Below are positions 22,826 through 35,095 of a stretch of 64,000 nucleotides of DNA, one piece after another; position 1 is the first letter of the stretch; each line of letters opens with the position of its first letter. This DNA comes from Spinacia oleracea. Lineage: Eukaryota; Streptophyta; Magnoliopsida; Caryophyllales; Amaranthaceae. The notes beneath the pieces are model-generated. The model did no database searches and was not told the DNA's origin. It worked only from the letters and a program-made list of their open reading frames with translations. The stretch is from assembly GCF_020520425.1 (NCBI RefSeq), contig NC_079487.1:133942385-134006384 (forward strand), given 5' to 3'. The position numbers and the translations under genes were made by a program.

Positions 22826-25800
22826 ATGGCCTTGAACTACCTGTACGGTGAAAGCTTCCGCCCAGGCAACGTAGATTCTTCAGAAACAGACATCCTCATC
22901 AAGAACATCCTGATTACGCATGATCCAGATGGACGCGAACTTGATTCTGAGATGTTGCTTCGAGTTATTGAAACTATCATGCACCAGACTACTGCATCAC
23001 AGGTATACTGCATTACTCTTTTTCTTTGAAGCTCTTTCCTTAATTATGTGATTACATGAACTACACCTGCTTTTGTCCCTTTGTTTTAGTTTAACTCAAC
23101 TTGCTGCAAAACATATTGTGCAAATGCAAACTCCAAAAAAGTGTAAAATGTAACCTATGTTGTTACATTTCCTCTGTTCAAACAGATCACACACAAAGGG
23201 CGAGATTGGCTCAATAGAACAACATTTGTGATTGATTGATAGTAGTATTGTACTATGGCTGCTAATTAACTTAGCCTGGTGTTGTGGGCAGGTCTTTGTT
23301 CAGGAACAGGATCCCATTGATATGAGAAGCATAGTTGAGGAATCACAAGATGTATTAGAAAACCCGATATTTCAGATATCAAACGAGGTTTTTCTCTTCA
23401 TGAACACATCCCCTTTTCGGGATAAAGATGGCCGTGGGGCGGGCCCAACCTGCACTGTGACGGGTCGGGCCGGCTGAAAAGTTCAAAACAGGGTCCATGC
23501 CCACGGGCTGTCATGCCGGGCCGGGACGTCGTGCCTAAGCCTAATTTTACTAAATTTAGTGTGTTTTGTTGTGCCGTGTCGCGTTGTGCCTTGTCGTGTT
23601 TTTTTCAAAAAATACGGTCTAGGCCTGGCCCACGACTTTGTGCTCGTGCCAGGACGTTTTTTCGTGTCAGGTCGGGTCTCAGGCCGGCCCACGACCATCT
23701 TTACCTTCACTCCATCCCCCACCCCCGTTAAAAAAAATTATCTTTACTACTTCATACGTCTCAAAATGAACTTTACACTTGTTTCCGCTTAAGGGTGTTG
23801 CAAAAAGAACTATACGCGTCCTTTCAAACTTTTCCCTTTACTCTCCCCATCCTATATATCTTTCCCTCTAAACCAAAACATTTTCTTCATTTTGTTTTCT
23901 CTCTACAAACTTCCAATCTTTTATTTTATTTAACAACTATTCTTAGGAGTTGTTTGGTTTGGTGTTAGTTGTTTTCGTGGAAAACGATTTTTCCATTTTC
24001 AATCATTTTACGTTGTTTGGATTGACAAGGAATGAAAAACAATTTTCCATGACTCTATCAAAGGTGGAAGAACCTTTTTCATTTGACAGGAAGGAAAACC
24101 ACTTTTTCACTTTTCCTCCTTACCACCCTCTTCCTTCTTCCCACCAATCTCCTCCTGTTTTCCTTCTTCTATGAATTTTCTTGTAAGGAACCAAACAAAG
24201 GAAAACTAGTTTCAGTTTGAAATTGTATTTTTCCATTGGAAAATCACTGGAAATGTTTTACACCAAACCAAATGGACCGTTAACGTCCGCATCAATCCCT
24301 AGTGTGAAGTTCATTTTGTGAAAGAGGTAGTAGTATTAGTATACAAGTTAATGAATAGTGTTATTCGGGTGATTAACGTTCTGAATGTACAATAATGACA
24401 GATGCTATGCAAGTGTTATGGAGATGAAAATGTGCATGAAAGTACACTAAGTGTGTTTCACTTACTTGGGAGCTATAGATGGGATGATAAACTGCTTCTA
24501 GCTCTTTCAGCTTTTGCGACAGTCTTTGGCGAACACTGGGTCATACTGCAATCACAGAGCCAGAACTCGTTAGCTGCATCGATTGCATTACTCAAAAAAA
24601 TTCCAGACAGAAACATATTTGAGACTATCTTTGTAGCACTAACCACATTAGTTAAAACTATGGTAGAAATCATTAGGATTGTTTCACAATTTGAAGATTT
24701 ACCAATAACCCATGTAGAGTTGCAGGATGGGACTGTCACAGCTACAAAATCGTTAATATATGTTGCTGCTTATTGGATAATCAGGAGTATTTTGGTTAGC
24801 ATTACTCTCGTTACAAATTTGAGAGCCATTGAAGATGAGCAAGTGCACCCTCTTTCCTTTCAGTTATGCAGTTCGTATTCATTTCTACCACTGCTTCAAC
24901 AGTTTTTAAGTTTTACAACAATAATATGCAATAGGAAAAATTGTTTTTACCACCTAAACAATCAAAAAATGGTTTTTTACCACCTAAAAAACTAAAACTT
25001 GTATTTAACTCCTTTTTCTTACCCTACTTCATTCTCTTCCATGAATTCACATAATTTTTTCTCCTATTAATTCACAAAATTGACAAAATTCAATGGCAGT
25101 AAAGAGAGGAGGGTGAAGGGGTTAAACAAAAGTGCAGACTGCAGATGGAGTGTAAAAAAATGGAGGGAAATTGAATTAGTGAGCCCCACATAACAGTTTC
25201 ATCCGTTTTTTTGTTTTCAGGTGGTAAAAAACAAGTTTTAACATTTTTTTCTAGATGGTAAAATACAAGTTTTAATTTTTAAGGTGGTAACAAACAATTC
25301 ATCCTATGCAGTATGCAAAATAAAATTTCCATGCCATGTTACCTTTAAGAAAGAAAACTGACTGTCAAACCTGATTTTGGACTCTAGGGATCCATATTCA
25401 ATATCAAGTGCTGTATGGGAGATTGTCAGTTTAAGAAGCAAGATTAATGGTATCGGCACTCAACTTAGAACACAGGTAGAAGCCTGCAAGCAACAGACAG
25501 GTATGATCAGTAGAATATATTCAGTAAGAAATACTTCATCTGTCAACAAAACTAATTATCACATTTATAGTGAATTTGAACTAGTACTTTTATCTGACGA
25601 CTATACCTGGCTCAAAATGCAGAGCAGAAGATGCAGAAGAAGCTTGTGAATCTATTCAAGGAGCCACAGATTGACAACCAAGGAATTCTTAGGATGTTGT
25701 TTGGTCTGAGGAATGACTTCCCATTAAAGCAATCATCCAAGCAAGCAAAGGTTTCCTGACTCTAATTCATCTAAATTCAGAAAAGATGGATACCTTTTTT

Positions 25801-27855
25801 TCACTTCAATTTGTTAATGAACTATATTCTATGCTATCTTAGGCCAATTCATCAGGAATATTTGACCAAATAAGATTTAACATATTAGATGCATGTCCTA
25901 TACGAATAACCATGCATGCAGACACACCAGCCTGCTCCAGTACTGACAGGACTAAGTACGCTGTACGCGTGAACTTCTGAACTGGATCCATCAATCTGAT
26001 TTTATAACATCACTCATCCAAATTAGCATCAAGAGTAAATTCCACGAAATGCGGTTCAAAAACACCATATTAGTTTCTTAAGAAAAGAAATTAAGAAATA
26101 GTTCAAACTTTTCATGATAAGGTTGGGAATTGGGATTCATGGTCTTCCTATACAATACAATTGTAGTTAACTAGTTAGGGTGCGTTCTATTCACCTAATT
26201 TCACTTATTTTTTCTGAAAATGTCTAATCTGAACTTATTTTAGTTATAACTTGTACTTGGTCAATCCTTATTTTTCCCGAACTTATCTTATCTGAACTTA
26301 TTTTTGCTGAAATAAGTGGAAATAAGGTGAACAGAATAGAGCCTTAGTTGTCAAACCTGGTATTCAGCAGTTTATGAGACATCAGAGTTTCTCTCTGCAA
26401 TGATTTTAACAGGAGTTTTCCTTGTGACAGGTTGGAATCTCCTCACTGAAGAACAAGGTGGTTGTCCTGTTGATTTCAAAACCAGAACTGCTTCCTGTAG
26501 ATGAATTGTTTTCACTGGTTCACCAGACATACGATCACCCTCTTCACGGTAAGGTAGATAGAAGCTATGATATCTTGTGGATCCCCATCTCAACTTCCGG
26601 AAAATGGAGCAACAATGAAGTAACAATCTTCAATCTTTTATCAAACTCCTTGCCGTGGTACTCAATTCGACAACCATGGTCACTCAGCTCAACAACGATT
26701 AACTATGCAAAAAAGGAGTGGGAATTCGATGAAAATCCCAGTATGGTTGTATTGGACCCTACAGGAACAGTTACCAATATAAATGCAGATGATATGATAT
26801 GGATTTGGGGTGCCAAAGCATACCCTTTCTCAGCTTCAAGAGAAAAGGAGATGTGGAGAACAGAAAAATGGAATATGAGACTCTTACTTGACACTATCGA
26901 CCCCTCGTTCCCCATGTCGGTATGATCTTTGTTCTGCTCCCTCTGTCCCAAATTATTTGCCCCAGTTTACTTTGACCACCAGTATTTTTAACTACATGTT
27001 AGTAAAACTTATAAAATGTTAATATTTTGAAAATATATATTAAGATGAAACCAACAACATATTACATGCTAACGTTTGTTTTCATATACTAGAAATAAAA
27101 TATGGTCAAGGTTAATTGTGTGAATACTGGGTAGTTCAAAAAGTGAAAATGGTGCAAGTAATTTGGGACGGATGGAGTAACATTTTAAAATCTGCTCTGT
27201 TGTAGTTGCAATAAACTTATGCAAACTGATCATGATCTCACAATAATGTCAGGTAGAAGAAGGAAGAACACTTTGCATATATGGAAGCAGTAAACTTGAG
27301 TGGGTAAGAAAGTTCAGCGCAGAAATTAAAGACCTTCAAAGCTTAGGTGCACAACTTGAGGTGGTTTATGTTGGCAAAAAAGATCAAAGTGTACTAGTAA
27401 GAAACATAGTCTCTTCCATAGAGAAAGAGAAGCTAAGTCACTCTCTTTCTTTGACTAAGATATCTTTATTTTGGAAGCGCCTTGAAAGTATCAGACGGTC
27501 AATACTCAGGCTTGAACAGACAACTGACACTGATCATATTCTAAGAGAGGTAATAGCATTGCTAGATGATAAAGACGAAGATTGGATGATATTTGGAAGA
27601 AGTTCTTCAACAAATATTGTAAAGCTTAGTGGTAACGAATGGACCGAGTTCTTGAGTAAACGCGCATTATGGGAAAAACTTATGCCAGATATTGGTTTGG
27701 AAGATGCAATCAGGCTTTCTCTGGAACCTCAATTAACTGAGCCATGCTCGCACTCAAGAGTCACTCGATACAATAGAGAGCTAATGAAAGAGACTGTAAT
27801 TTGTGAAAAGTGTAAGCGTCCCATGGAGAAGTTTATCATCTATGAAGTGGTGTAG
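22826..27855 (+). CDS. Sieve element occlusion protein, gene 1 (SEO-C-like)
   Basis: Seven exons: 22826-23002, 23292-23387, 24402-24838, 25388-25500, 25623-25750, 26431-26919, 27253-27855, giving about 680 residues (family about 700). SEO proteins assemble into P-protein filaments in phloem sieve elements and can seal damaged sieve tubes. Evidence: the SEO N-terminal region (THDPDGRELDSEML; WDDKLLLALSAFATVFGEHW; AYWIIRSI), a thioredoxin-like middle segment (VVVLLISKPELL) and the SEO C-terminal region (LPWYSI, MVVLDPTG, MIWIWGAKAYPFS, CEKCKRPMEKFIIYE). Intron 3 needs a GC donor (GATGA|GCAAGT), in the place where gene 2 uses GT. The protein stops right after YEVV and lacks the final CC...D of gene 2. 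The start at 22826 is the first ATG in the exon; the N-terminus is about ten residues shorter than gene 2. Assignment to the SEO-C branch is from memory and moderate. Confidence 0.9.
23424..23702. mobile_element. GGCC-rich hAT-like MITE in SEO gene 1 intron 2
   Basis: Imperfect inverted ends AAAGATGGCCGTGGG and (inverted) AAAGATGGTCGTGGG around a body of GGGCCGG, GTCGGGTC and CGTGCC words. A sister copy in the opposite sense lies at 62818-63158, sharing the TACTAAATTTAGTG core. Other GGCC-rich pieces are at 36584, 49466 and 57068. The superfamily is inferred; no exact duplication was delimited. Confidence 0.6.
23747..24330. mobile_element. Stowaway-like MITE interrupted by a Tourist-like MITE
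   Basis: Ends CTACTTCATACGTCTCAAAATG and (inverted) CTACCTCTTTCACAAAATG with TA on each side (23745-23746, 24331-24332). The middle is occupied by the element at 23946-24279. Confidence 0.75.
23946..24279. mobile_element. Tourist-like (PIF/Harbinger) MITE nested in a Stowaway
   Basis: Starts GGAGTTGTTTGGTTTGG, ends CCAAACCAAATGGACCG, with TTA on both sides (23943-23945, 24280-24282). The body has GGAAAACGATTTTTCC words. Same family as 28204-28559 and 30807-31046. Confidence 0.82.
24934..25304. mobile_element. ACCACCTA-family MITE, copy B, in SEO gene 1 intron 3
   Basis: Starts GGAAAAATTGTTTTTACCACC and ends AGGTGGTAACAAACAATTCATCC. Shorter than copies A and D, with two or three repeat blocks per side. 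It lies wholly inside the GC-AG intron 24839-25387. Confidence 0.78.
26178..26343. mobile_element. PIF/Harbinger-type MITE in SEO gene 1 intron 5
   Basis: 166 bp. Starts GGGTGCGTTCTATTCACC, ends GGTGAACAGAATAGAGCC, with TTA on both sides (26175-26177, 26344-26346). It carries the AAATAAG(T/G) words shared with 11891-12116. Confidence 0.75.
26937..27178. mobile_element. Stowaway-like MITE in SEO gene 1 intron 6
   Basis: Left end CTCCCTCTGTCCCAAATTATTTG and right end (inverted) CTCCATCCGTCCCAAATTACTTG. TA follows the right end, but the left-hand TA has been lost. Confidence 0.65.
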
Positions 27856-30131
27856 GTTTTTGGGATAAGAGAGACTGACTTTTTAACTGTTGTGGGAGCA
27901 AGAATATTTGAAAAAACCTCCTTGTGTTTAGGAAAGATAAAGCTAATAAATTCCAAGCTAATAAACTCCTTGTGTTTTTTCTCTGAACTTTTAATCTAAT
28001 GTCCCAAGCATAAATTAAAATAAGCTATTAAATTCCTCTTCGCGTTGTTTTGAGATTTTTTCAATTCAGTGTCCTACAAAATAAATATTACAAAATTTCC
28101 ATTGCAAATAGAAATATGGCTAACGAACTCGGTAAAAGAAATCATCCCTCAAATTCAATCAAGGCATAGCTCCAATACGCAATAAATTAGCTACAGACAC
28201 TTAGGCTCCATTTGGTTTGGTGTAAAACGTTTTCAGTGTAAAATGATTTTACATAAATGATTTTACATGGAAAACATTTTCCAAGGGAAAATACAATTCC
28301 AAACTAGTTTTCCTTTGTTTGGTACCGTAAAAGAAAATGGGAGAAGATGGTGAAAGATTGAGGGGAAGAAAGGAGAGGGAAGTAAGGGGGAAAGAAGGAC
28401 AAGTGGTTTCCCTCCCTTTCAAATGCAAAAGGGTTTTCCACCTTTGAGGGAGTTATGGAAAATTGTTTTCCATCCCTTGCCCAACCAAACAACGTAAAAT
28501 GATTGAAAATGGGAAAATCGTTTTCCATGAAAACGTTTTACGCCCTACCAAACGGAGCCTTAGTTATACGTACAACATACCAGCTGGTGATTTTCTGGAT
28601 GTTGTAGACAGCACAGGCAAGGTATTCCTACTCAGAAACTGAGCTGAGGCTTTCAGGCTTCATCTGCCTCTCTTCAGTTCTTCTAACCTGTTGCTTCAAC
28701 AAATTGGTGATCTTGGCATCAGTAGTGAATCAGTGATTGGTGCATGAAACTACATGACAAACATGCTTATTGATACACATTGCTCATTATTACTAATCGT
28801 AATCAAATTGGTTCCAGATCATGTCAAACTTGATCAGCAATAATTGAAAAACATTGTTGTCTGTCTCACGTACATCTTAACTTATACCAGTACATCTTCA
28901 GATTAAGTAACATACCTATAAACACTAGCAAAGCATGTAATAAGGGCACGATGTAATAAAATTAAAAGGCCTCGAACTGTAAATATAGCTCAACAACTAC
29001 CTTACATAGTTAAGGTTTGAATTAAGTCTGTTTTAGCTTAAAGGTAGTATTACTCAGATTGATATTGTATATTAGCTACATCCAAACATTTTCAAACAAT
29101 CACTTATTTGGGCAAAGAAAATATGATTTTGCTCAATAATCAAGTATGAGGATTTAATAAAGAAATAAGACCCTCTCTTCACTCCAGGTATGTTATATGA
29201 TAGAAAAATCACGCTGAACGAATTTTTAATCCACTTCATCTGATCTCAAGTAAATAACTCGCAGCATAACTAGAAACATTTTTGGTGTGCCTTAAATATA
29301 CAGGGATATTTTGGGTTTAAAATGCAACTACAAAAAAACCTTCCTGCGGTTTACTCTTCCTAGCAAAATCTTTTCAAAATTGTAGGTAAAATATCACCAC
29401 CAAATAAAACTTGGGTTAATATCTTTCGAAGATAGATCCCTCTGAATATTTAACACTGTCATTGGGAAAGCCTCAAACCAAATACCGGCTGTACAATAAA
29501 TTTTTCCAAATAAAGTCTGACATTGGTTATAGAACAATATAAGCATGTTGAAAATGCAGTTTGATAGATGAAAATACTAATACAGTATTCTTATGCAAAG
29601 CGGACTTTCAGGTGTCACAGTTAGAAGCATAAAACACTAACTTTAGAGATTGATACTCAGGAAATCTCTTTTCAGCTTCTGCCATAACCTAATTTAATAT
29701 AGTAAACAAAAGTAATTCCCTATTCTTGTGTACTAATCGTAATCAAAAGCATGTTTTCGGGACAATTCATCTCCAGAAGAGGAAACAGTTGCCTTTAGAT
29801 ATAAAAGTGTCATATTACAGTTACAGTAAGATGGTTGTTAATCAAATAACTTTTCAGAACTTAGAAAGACTACTGAATATTTCAGTAAGTGCAATTATTT
29901 AACAAATACAAACAAAAAGAAAAACTGAGACTTCAAGAAGACGGAACAATCTCTCTTATGCAGTAATAGTACCAAAACCATTCGAGTTTCCTAGTATGAG
30001 AATCTTCAGACTATCTTTATTTAAAGCAAGGACAACTTACCTTGTTAGATGATCAAAAGTTTTGACCCTAGTACAAGCAAGGTAGTAGGTTCATTCGACC
30101 TTTATTCCAATATCTAACAATCGGATGAAAC
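27856..30131. other. Spacer between the two SEO genes
   Basis: Holds the 3'UTR of gene 1, one Tourist-like MITE (28204-28559) and the upstream region of gene 2. I see no further SEO exons or other gene in it. Confidence 0.55.
28204..28559. mobile_element. Tourist-like (PIF/Harbinger) MITE
   Basis: 356 bp. Starts GGCTCCATTTGGTTTGG, ends CCAAACGGAGCC, with TTA on both sides (28201-28203, 28560-28562). Subterminal AAAACGTTTT, GTAAAATGATTTTAC and GGAAAAC words. Confidence 0.87.
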
Positions 30132-30138
30132 TATATAA
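30132..30138 (+). promoter_or_regulatory. Probable TATA box of SEO gene 2
   Basis: CTATATAAGC, about 70 bases before the ATG at 30205; good match and normal distance. Confidence 0.5.
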
Positions 30139-30204
30139 GCTATACAAGGATTAAAAATAAAATAAGAAGGTCTTAGATTAAATTCCACAATTTGAACTTA
30201 AACA

Positions 30205-33200
30205 ATGACAAATGCTACTTTACCTGGCAGGAAACAACGATTCAGGGGAGATCATCATTTGTTCTCAGCTTCTGATGATACGACAGTGTTAAACCAACTT
30301 CGAGCCACACATGCCCCTGATGGCCGTGACATTGATGTCAAACCTCTATTTCACATCATTGAGGACATCTTTTACCGTGCTGCACCCACCATTCCTGGCT
30401 CTACTCAGGTACAGAATCCCCTAATAATATATGCAACTCCAAAATAAATATATAGTTTGCCATATGCATAAAGTTGGCTGCCTTAATTACATATAGAGTT
30501 TTTTGCAATTAACTAACAGGGAGCTCAAGCACACCTGGATGCTTTCGATGACAAGGCGTTTCAGGCTGGATATGGAGAGATGATAGAGCTATTGGCACAC
30601 ACGATAAACAAAATCTCTAACGAGGTTAGTTAGAATCTCAGAAGCTATTTACTACAAAAGAAAAAAAAAAAGAAAAAAAGCTAACCAACTAGCAGATATA
30701 GAGGCTCCATGATTAAATTCGCTACAGAATGCAACATGGATCTCTGCTTTGTCTAATCCAGATCAATTCGATTTCAGAAAAAGACACAAACTTGCAACGA
30801 CATTAAGACTCCGTTTGGCAGGGTGTAAAACATTTTCATGGAAAACGATTTTTCCCTTTTCAATTATTTTACCTTTCCTCTTTCCTCCTTACCTCCTTCA
30901 ATTCTCCTTTCTTCCCCTCAATCATCACCATCTTCTCCCATTTTCTTTTAAGGAACCAAACAAAGGAAAACTAGTTTGGAATTGTATTTTTTCCCATGGA
31001 AAATCATTTTGCACTGAAAACGTTTTACACCAAACCAAACGGAGCCTAAAGTAACCACTTTTTGGCTCTTGTAAGGAAAACTGGAATGCTTTCATGATAC
31101 TAGTTTTACCAAACACAAACACCAAACCATGAGGACTACTAACCTGATAGTAATTTTTATTGTAGATAACTTGCAAGTGTTCTGTAAGTGGAGATGCACA
31201 TGCAACAACTCTATCAATTTTCAACACAGTCTCAAACTACTCTTGGGATGCAAAAGTTGCCCTCGCTCTTGCAGCCTTTGCGGTGTATTACGGTGAATTC
31301 TGGTTGGTTGCGCAACTCTACACAGTAAACCCATTGGCAAAGTCTGTTGCGATCCTTAAACAACTTCCCGAGATAATGGAACACTCAGAATCCCTCAACC
31401 CTAAGTTTGAAGCAATTGGCAACTTAATTAAAGCTATGGTAAATGTAACCAAATGTATCGTAGAATTCAAGGAGCTCCCACCTCAGTACATAGCTGCACA
31501 TACAGCAGTGTATGACACCGCTGATGCTTTGATCCCAACAGCTGCTTATTGGATCATCCGGAGTATATTGGCCTGTGCATTACAAATTGCAGGTCTAATA
31601 AGCATGAGTTATGAGTACGTTATCCTCTTTATAACTATCAACAAATCATGCTTTGCATATTCTGTGAGCTTTTTACCAAAAGGCACATGCAGGTTAATAT
31701 GAGGAAACCTACCATATTATCACCAAAAGAAGAAAATTTCAAGTCATAATGTCAACTAAGAACCATCATCGAAAATCTATGAAGAGAACTATACATATGA
31801 AACTAGACATGATATAACAAGTGCTAAACCAGTAAAGCAGATATTTGAAGTCATAACAACATTTTGTTATCTGAAATCATGCTTGACAATTTTATTTTAG
31901 GATAAATTGTTTTATACCACCTACAAAAATCGAAAATTTTGTGTTTTACCACCTAAAAAACTAAAACTTGTATATTACCACCTAAAAAGAATATTAAAAC
32001 TTGTTTTTTACCACCTGAAAATGGAAAAATAGATGAAACCGTTATTTTATGTGCTTTTGTCTTTCACCTTGAAATTTCACAAGCAGTAAATATGGTTAAA
32101 TGATGCTTGGGGTGCGATCAGGTATATATCGTCAACAACAGAGGCTTGGGAGCTCTCGAGCTTGGCTCATAAGATCAGCAGCATATATGAACATCTAAGA
32201 AAGCAGCTAGATCTCTGTTACCAACACATTGGTAAGCCAAAATGCCCAAAACCCCTGTATGTATTGAAACAATCACACGGAACTTTACATACTACACAAG
32301 ACAATACCATATAACTATTATACATGTATTCTGCACGACTAATTAATATTCCTTACGCAATGCAGATGAAAAGAGACATATAGAAGCATACCAGTTGCTT
32401 GTTCGCGCATTTGAGACACCCCACCTTGACAACATGAAAATTCTAAGGCTTTTGATTCATTCTGAAGACGATCAGCTGTCCCTCTTCCATGGTTCTGCAA
32501 AAAAAAGGGTTTGCTTACTGGTTTCCTCTGCTCCAATCTGTTGTTTCTCTAACTTTGTTTTACAAAAATAGTATGCACAAGATTGAGAAGTTAATGATTA
32601 AGGTTAGTATGCCAAAAAGTTTTAACTTAGCATTGATTTCTACACATACATATACAGGTAAACATAGATGTACTGAGGAGAAGAAATGTTCTACTACTAA
32701 TTTCAGACCTCGACATTTCTCATGAAGAACTTTCAATTCTTGATCAAATGTACCAAGAATCAAGGCATCAACCAGAAAGGATGGAAAGTCAATATGAAGT
32801 AGTGTGGCTCCCGGTAATCGACAAATCTGTTCCTTGGACTGAAGAAAAACAAAAAGAGTTTGAGGCTTTACAATCAATGATGCCATGGTACTCTGTGTAT
32901 CACCCTTCATTGCTTAAACCAGCAGTAATTAGGTACATAAAGGAGGTGTGGAACTTCAACAAGAAGCCTATGCTTGTTGTTCTTGATCCACAAGGTCGAG
33001 TTACAAACCCCAATGCTCTTCACATGATGTGGATTTGGGGGAGTTTGGCATTTCCTTTCACTAGTGCAAGGGAAGAAGCTCTTTGGAGAGAAGAGACTTG
33101 GAGACTCGACTTGTTAGCAGAAACCATTGAGCCATTGATCTTCCAATGGGTATGTTAGTCCTTATTTCTTCCCTTTTCCTAATCCTTTATCATTGTTCTT

Positions 33201-34480
33201 GATGTTGCACACTTCATAGTTCTATATGGCTTGCACACCAAACAAAATTAATATTCATTGGATGAAAAAGAATGAAGAATTGATGTTAGTCGTCAACTGT
33301 GAATCTGTGAACTGTCAAAATTCGACCCGAAAATACTGGGTCTTGAACAAGATTTTGTGACCCGTAACCCAATTTTATCCGAACCCAAGAAACCTAAAAA
33401 GTAATGGGTCAAAACACGACGGAACCCATTTTTTACCCGGCCGATTGAAGATCGTTGTATTTATAGTAATAAATGAGATTATTAGGAATATTAAGCATAT
33501 TAAACACGTTGTTGTTACTATTCTTGGGTGTGCTATGATTTTAATTTAAATTATACACCATCTTATGGTTGAATTTAACTAAATATAAATTTGTGTAGGA
33601 AAAATTGTTAATTTGTGCCTCATATTTATTACCTAAATTAATGAAAATATAATACGGATTTTAAAATCTCTAAACCAGTTAGGTCAAACCAAACCCGAAT
33701 GTTCTGGGTCTTGAACAAACATTTGTAAACCCGAACTCGAAAACAAATTTTTTACTACCGACCCGACCTACCCGTGATAGGTCTAAGGGCATCTGGCATC
33801 AACAGCGAGACTAGTAAAATTTTTGTAATCAACTCATGATTGTTACTTTTTTTTTATTACAGATGCAAGAAGGGAAATATATTTGTTTGTACGGAGGAGA
33901 AGACCTAGACTGGATACAGAAATTCACCACCAAACTACACGATACAGCACTCGCCGCCAACATCCCCCTCGAGATGCTATACGTTGGTAAAAGCAACCTC
34001 AAAGAAAAGATTCGTAAGATAAACAATGCGATAGTTGCACAGGGGTTAAGCCACGTACTACCTGACGTAACTCTAGTATGGTACTTCTGGGTTCGGCTCC
34101 AGAGCATGTGGCACTCCAAAATGCAGCACGGAAGAACTGTAGAGAATGACCCCATAATGCAAGAGATAGTAACAATGATGAGCTTTGATGCAGGTGAACA
34201 AGGGTGGGCTATGATTAGTAGGGGTTCAACAGAGATGACTAAAGCAAAGGGTGAGACTTTATTGACATGTTTAGAGGATTTTGATGAATGGAAAGAAGAT
34301 GTCAAAGTGAAAGGATTTGTGCAAGCAATAATTGATTATTTGCAGAAGCTTCATACACCACATCATTGTAACCGTCTTATATTGCCTGGTACAACTGGAA
34401 GTATTCCAGATAAGGTATTTTGTGCGGAGTGCGGGCGTACTATGGAGAAGTTTATCATGTATCGTTGTTGCACTGACTAG
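30205..34480 (+). CDS. Sieve element occlusion protein, gene 2 (SEO-B/SEOR-like)
   Basis: Seven exons: 30205-30408, 30520-30624, 31166-31614, 32122-32231, 32366-32508, 32658-33149, 33863-34480, giving about 706 residues. All introns are GT-AG and the phases (0,0,2,1,0,0) equal those of gene 1, so the two arose by tandem duplication. The N-terminus has the family's SASDD...ATHAPDGR(D)IDVKPL pattern, followed by SNYSWDAKVALALAAFAVYYGEFW-like text, AAYWIIRSIL, RRRNVLLLISDLDI (thioredoxin-like), MPWYSV, MLVVLDPQG, MMWIWGSLAFPF and YGGEDLDWI. The C-terminus CAECGRTMEKFIMYRCCTD keeps every conserved Cys. The product is a structural P-protein of sieve elements. The start is the only in-frame ATG near the SEO N-terminal motif and follows a TATA box. 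Full length, no defects seen. Confidence 0.95.
30807..31046. mobile_element. Tourist-like MITE in SEO gene 2 intron 2
   Basis: 240 bp. Starts GACTCCGTTTGGCAGGGTG, ends CCAAACCAAACGGAGCC, with TAA on both sides (30804-30806, 31047-31049). Confidence 0.85.
31900..32060. mobile_element. ACCACCTA-family MITE, truncated copy C, in SEO gene 2 intron 3
   Basis: Starts GGATAAATTGTTTTATACCACC and shows four ACCACCT(A/G) blocks and the ATGAAACCGTTATTTTATGTG core, then breaks off. The right half is missing. The right boundary is approximate. Confidence 0.7.
33300..33790. repeat. Degraded repeat in SEO gene 2 intron 6
   Basis: Begins and ends with ACCCGA/GGGTC words (GACCCGAAAATACTGGGTC near 33326 and ACCCGACCTACCCGTGATAGG near 33761). 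It looks like an old hAT-like MITE; no duplication was delimited. Confidence 0.4.
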
Positions 34481-34508
34481 GAAATCTCGAGTAAAAATTC
34501 AAACAGAA

Positions 34509-34790
34509 ACAGAAGCTTAGGTGTTGTTTGGTTGACATGAGAAACAATGGGAAGTGTAACTTCCTAGGAAGTGGAAGGTTGTAGTGTTGTTTGGTTTGCA
34601 AAAACATGGGAAGTCACACTTCCTAGGAAGTTCTACTTCTCCCAAAATGGAGAAAGTCGCTTACCATGGGAAGTTATTTTCCATGTTCAACCAAACAACA
34701 TTTCTTACTTCCTAGGAAATGTTAATACATGGGCAATTCCTCTTCCTGAGAACTTTTACTTCTTATGTTCAACCCAACGTTACCTAAGTT
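34509..34790. mobile_element. Possible Tourist-like MITE after SEO gene 2
   Basis: Begins GGTGTTGTTTGGTTGACATG just after TTA, ends ATGTTCAACCCAACGTTACC just before TAA. GGGAAGT, CTTCCTAGGAAG and CCATGGGAAG words repeat inside. The flanking trinucleotides do not match as a direct repeat, hence modest confidence. Confidence 0.45.
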
Positions 34791-35095
34791 CAATAATTAG
34801 TTTACTTATTTATTTAACCAAATCACCCCTTGGTTTGATATTGTAATACAGTTTGGAATAGCTTTAATGTTTATTATTGTTCTAATACAATTGATTTAGT
34901 TAAATGCAACATACCGAGTACTTCATAGTCAGTTGCAAAAGGTAATTATTTATGTCAGGTTCTCAATGGTTTATAATGGATTCTTGGAACAAAACTTAAA
35001 ATTCCCGGTGTGATGGTTGATCTGCCTAGCTTGTTTAACCGATACATGGATTAAATCTATCTTTATATAATAGGTTCATTTGAATTGTTATTCTA
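34791..35095. other. Intergenic
   Basis: Nothing recognised. Confidence 0.5.
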
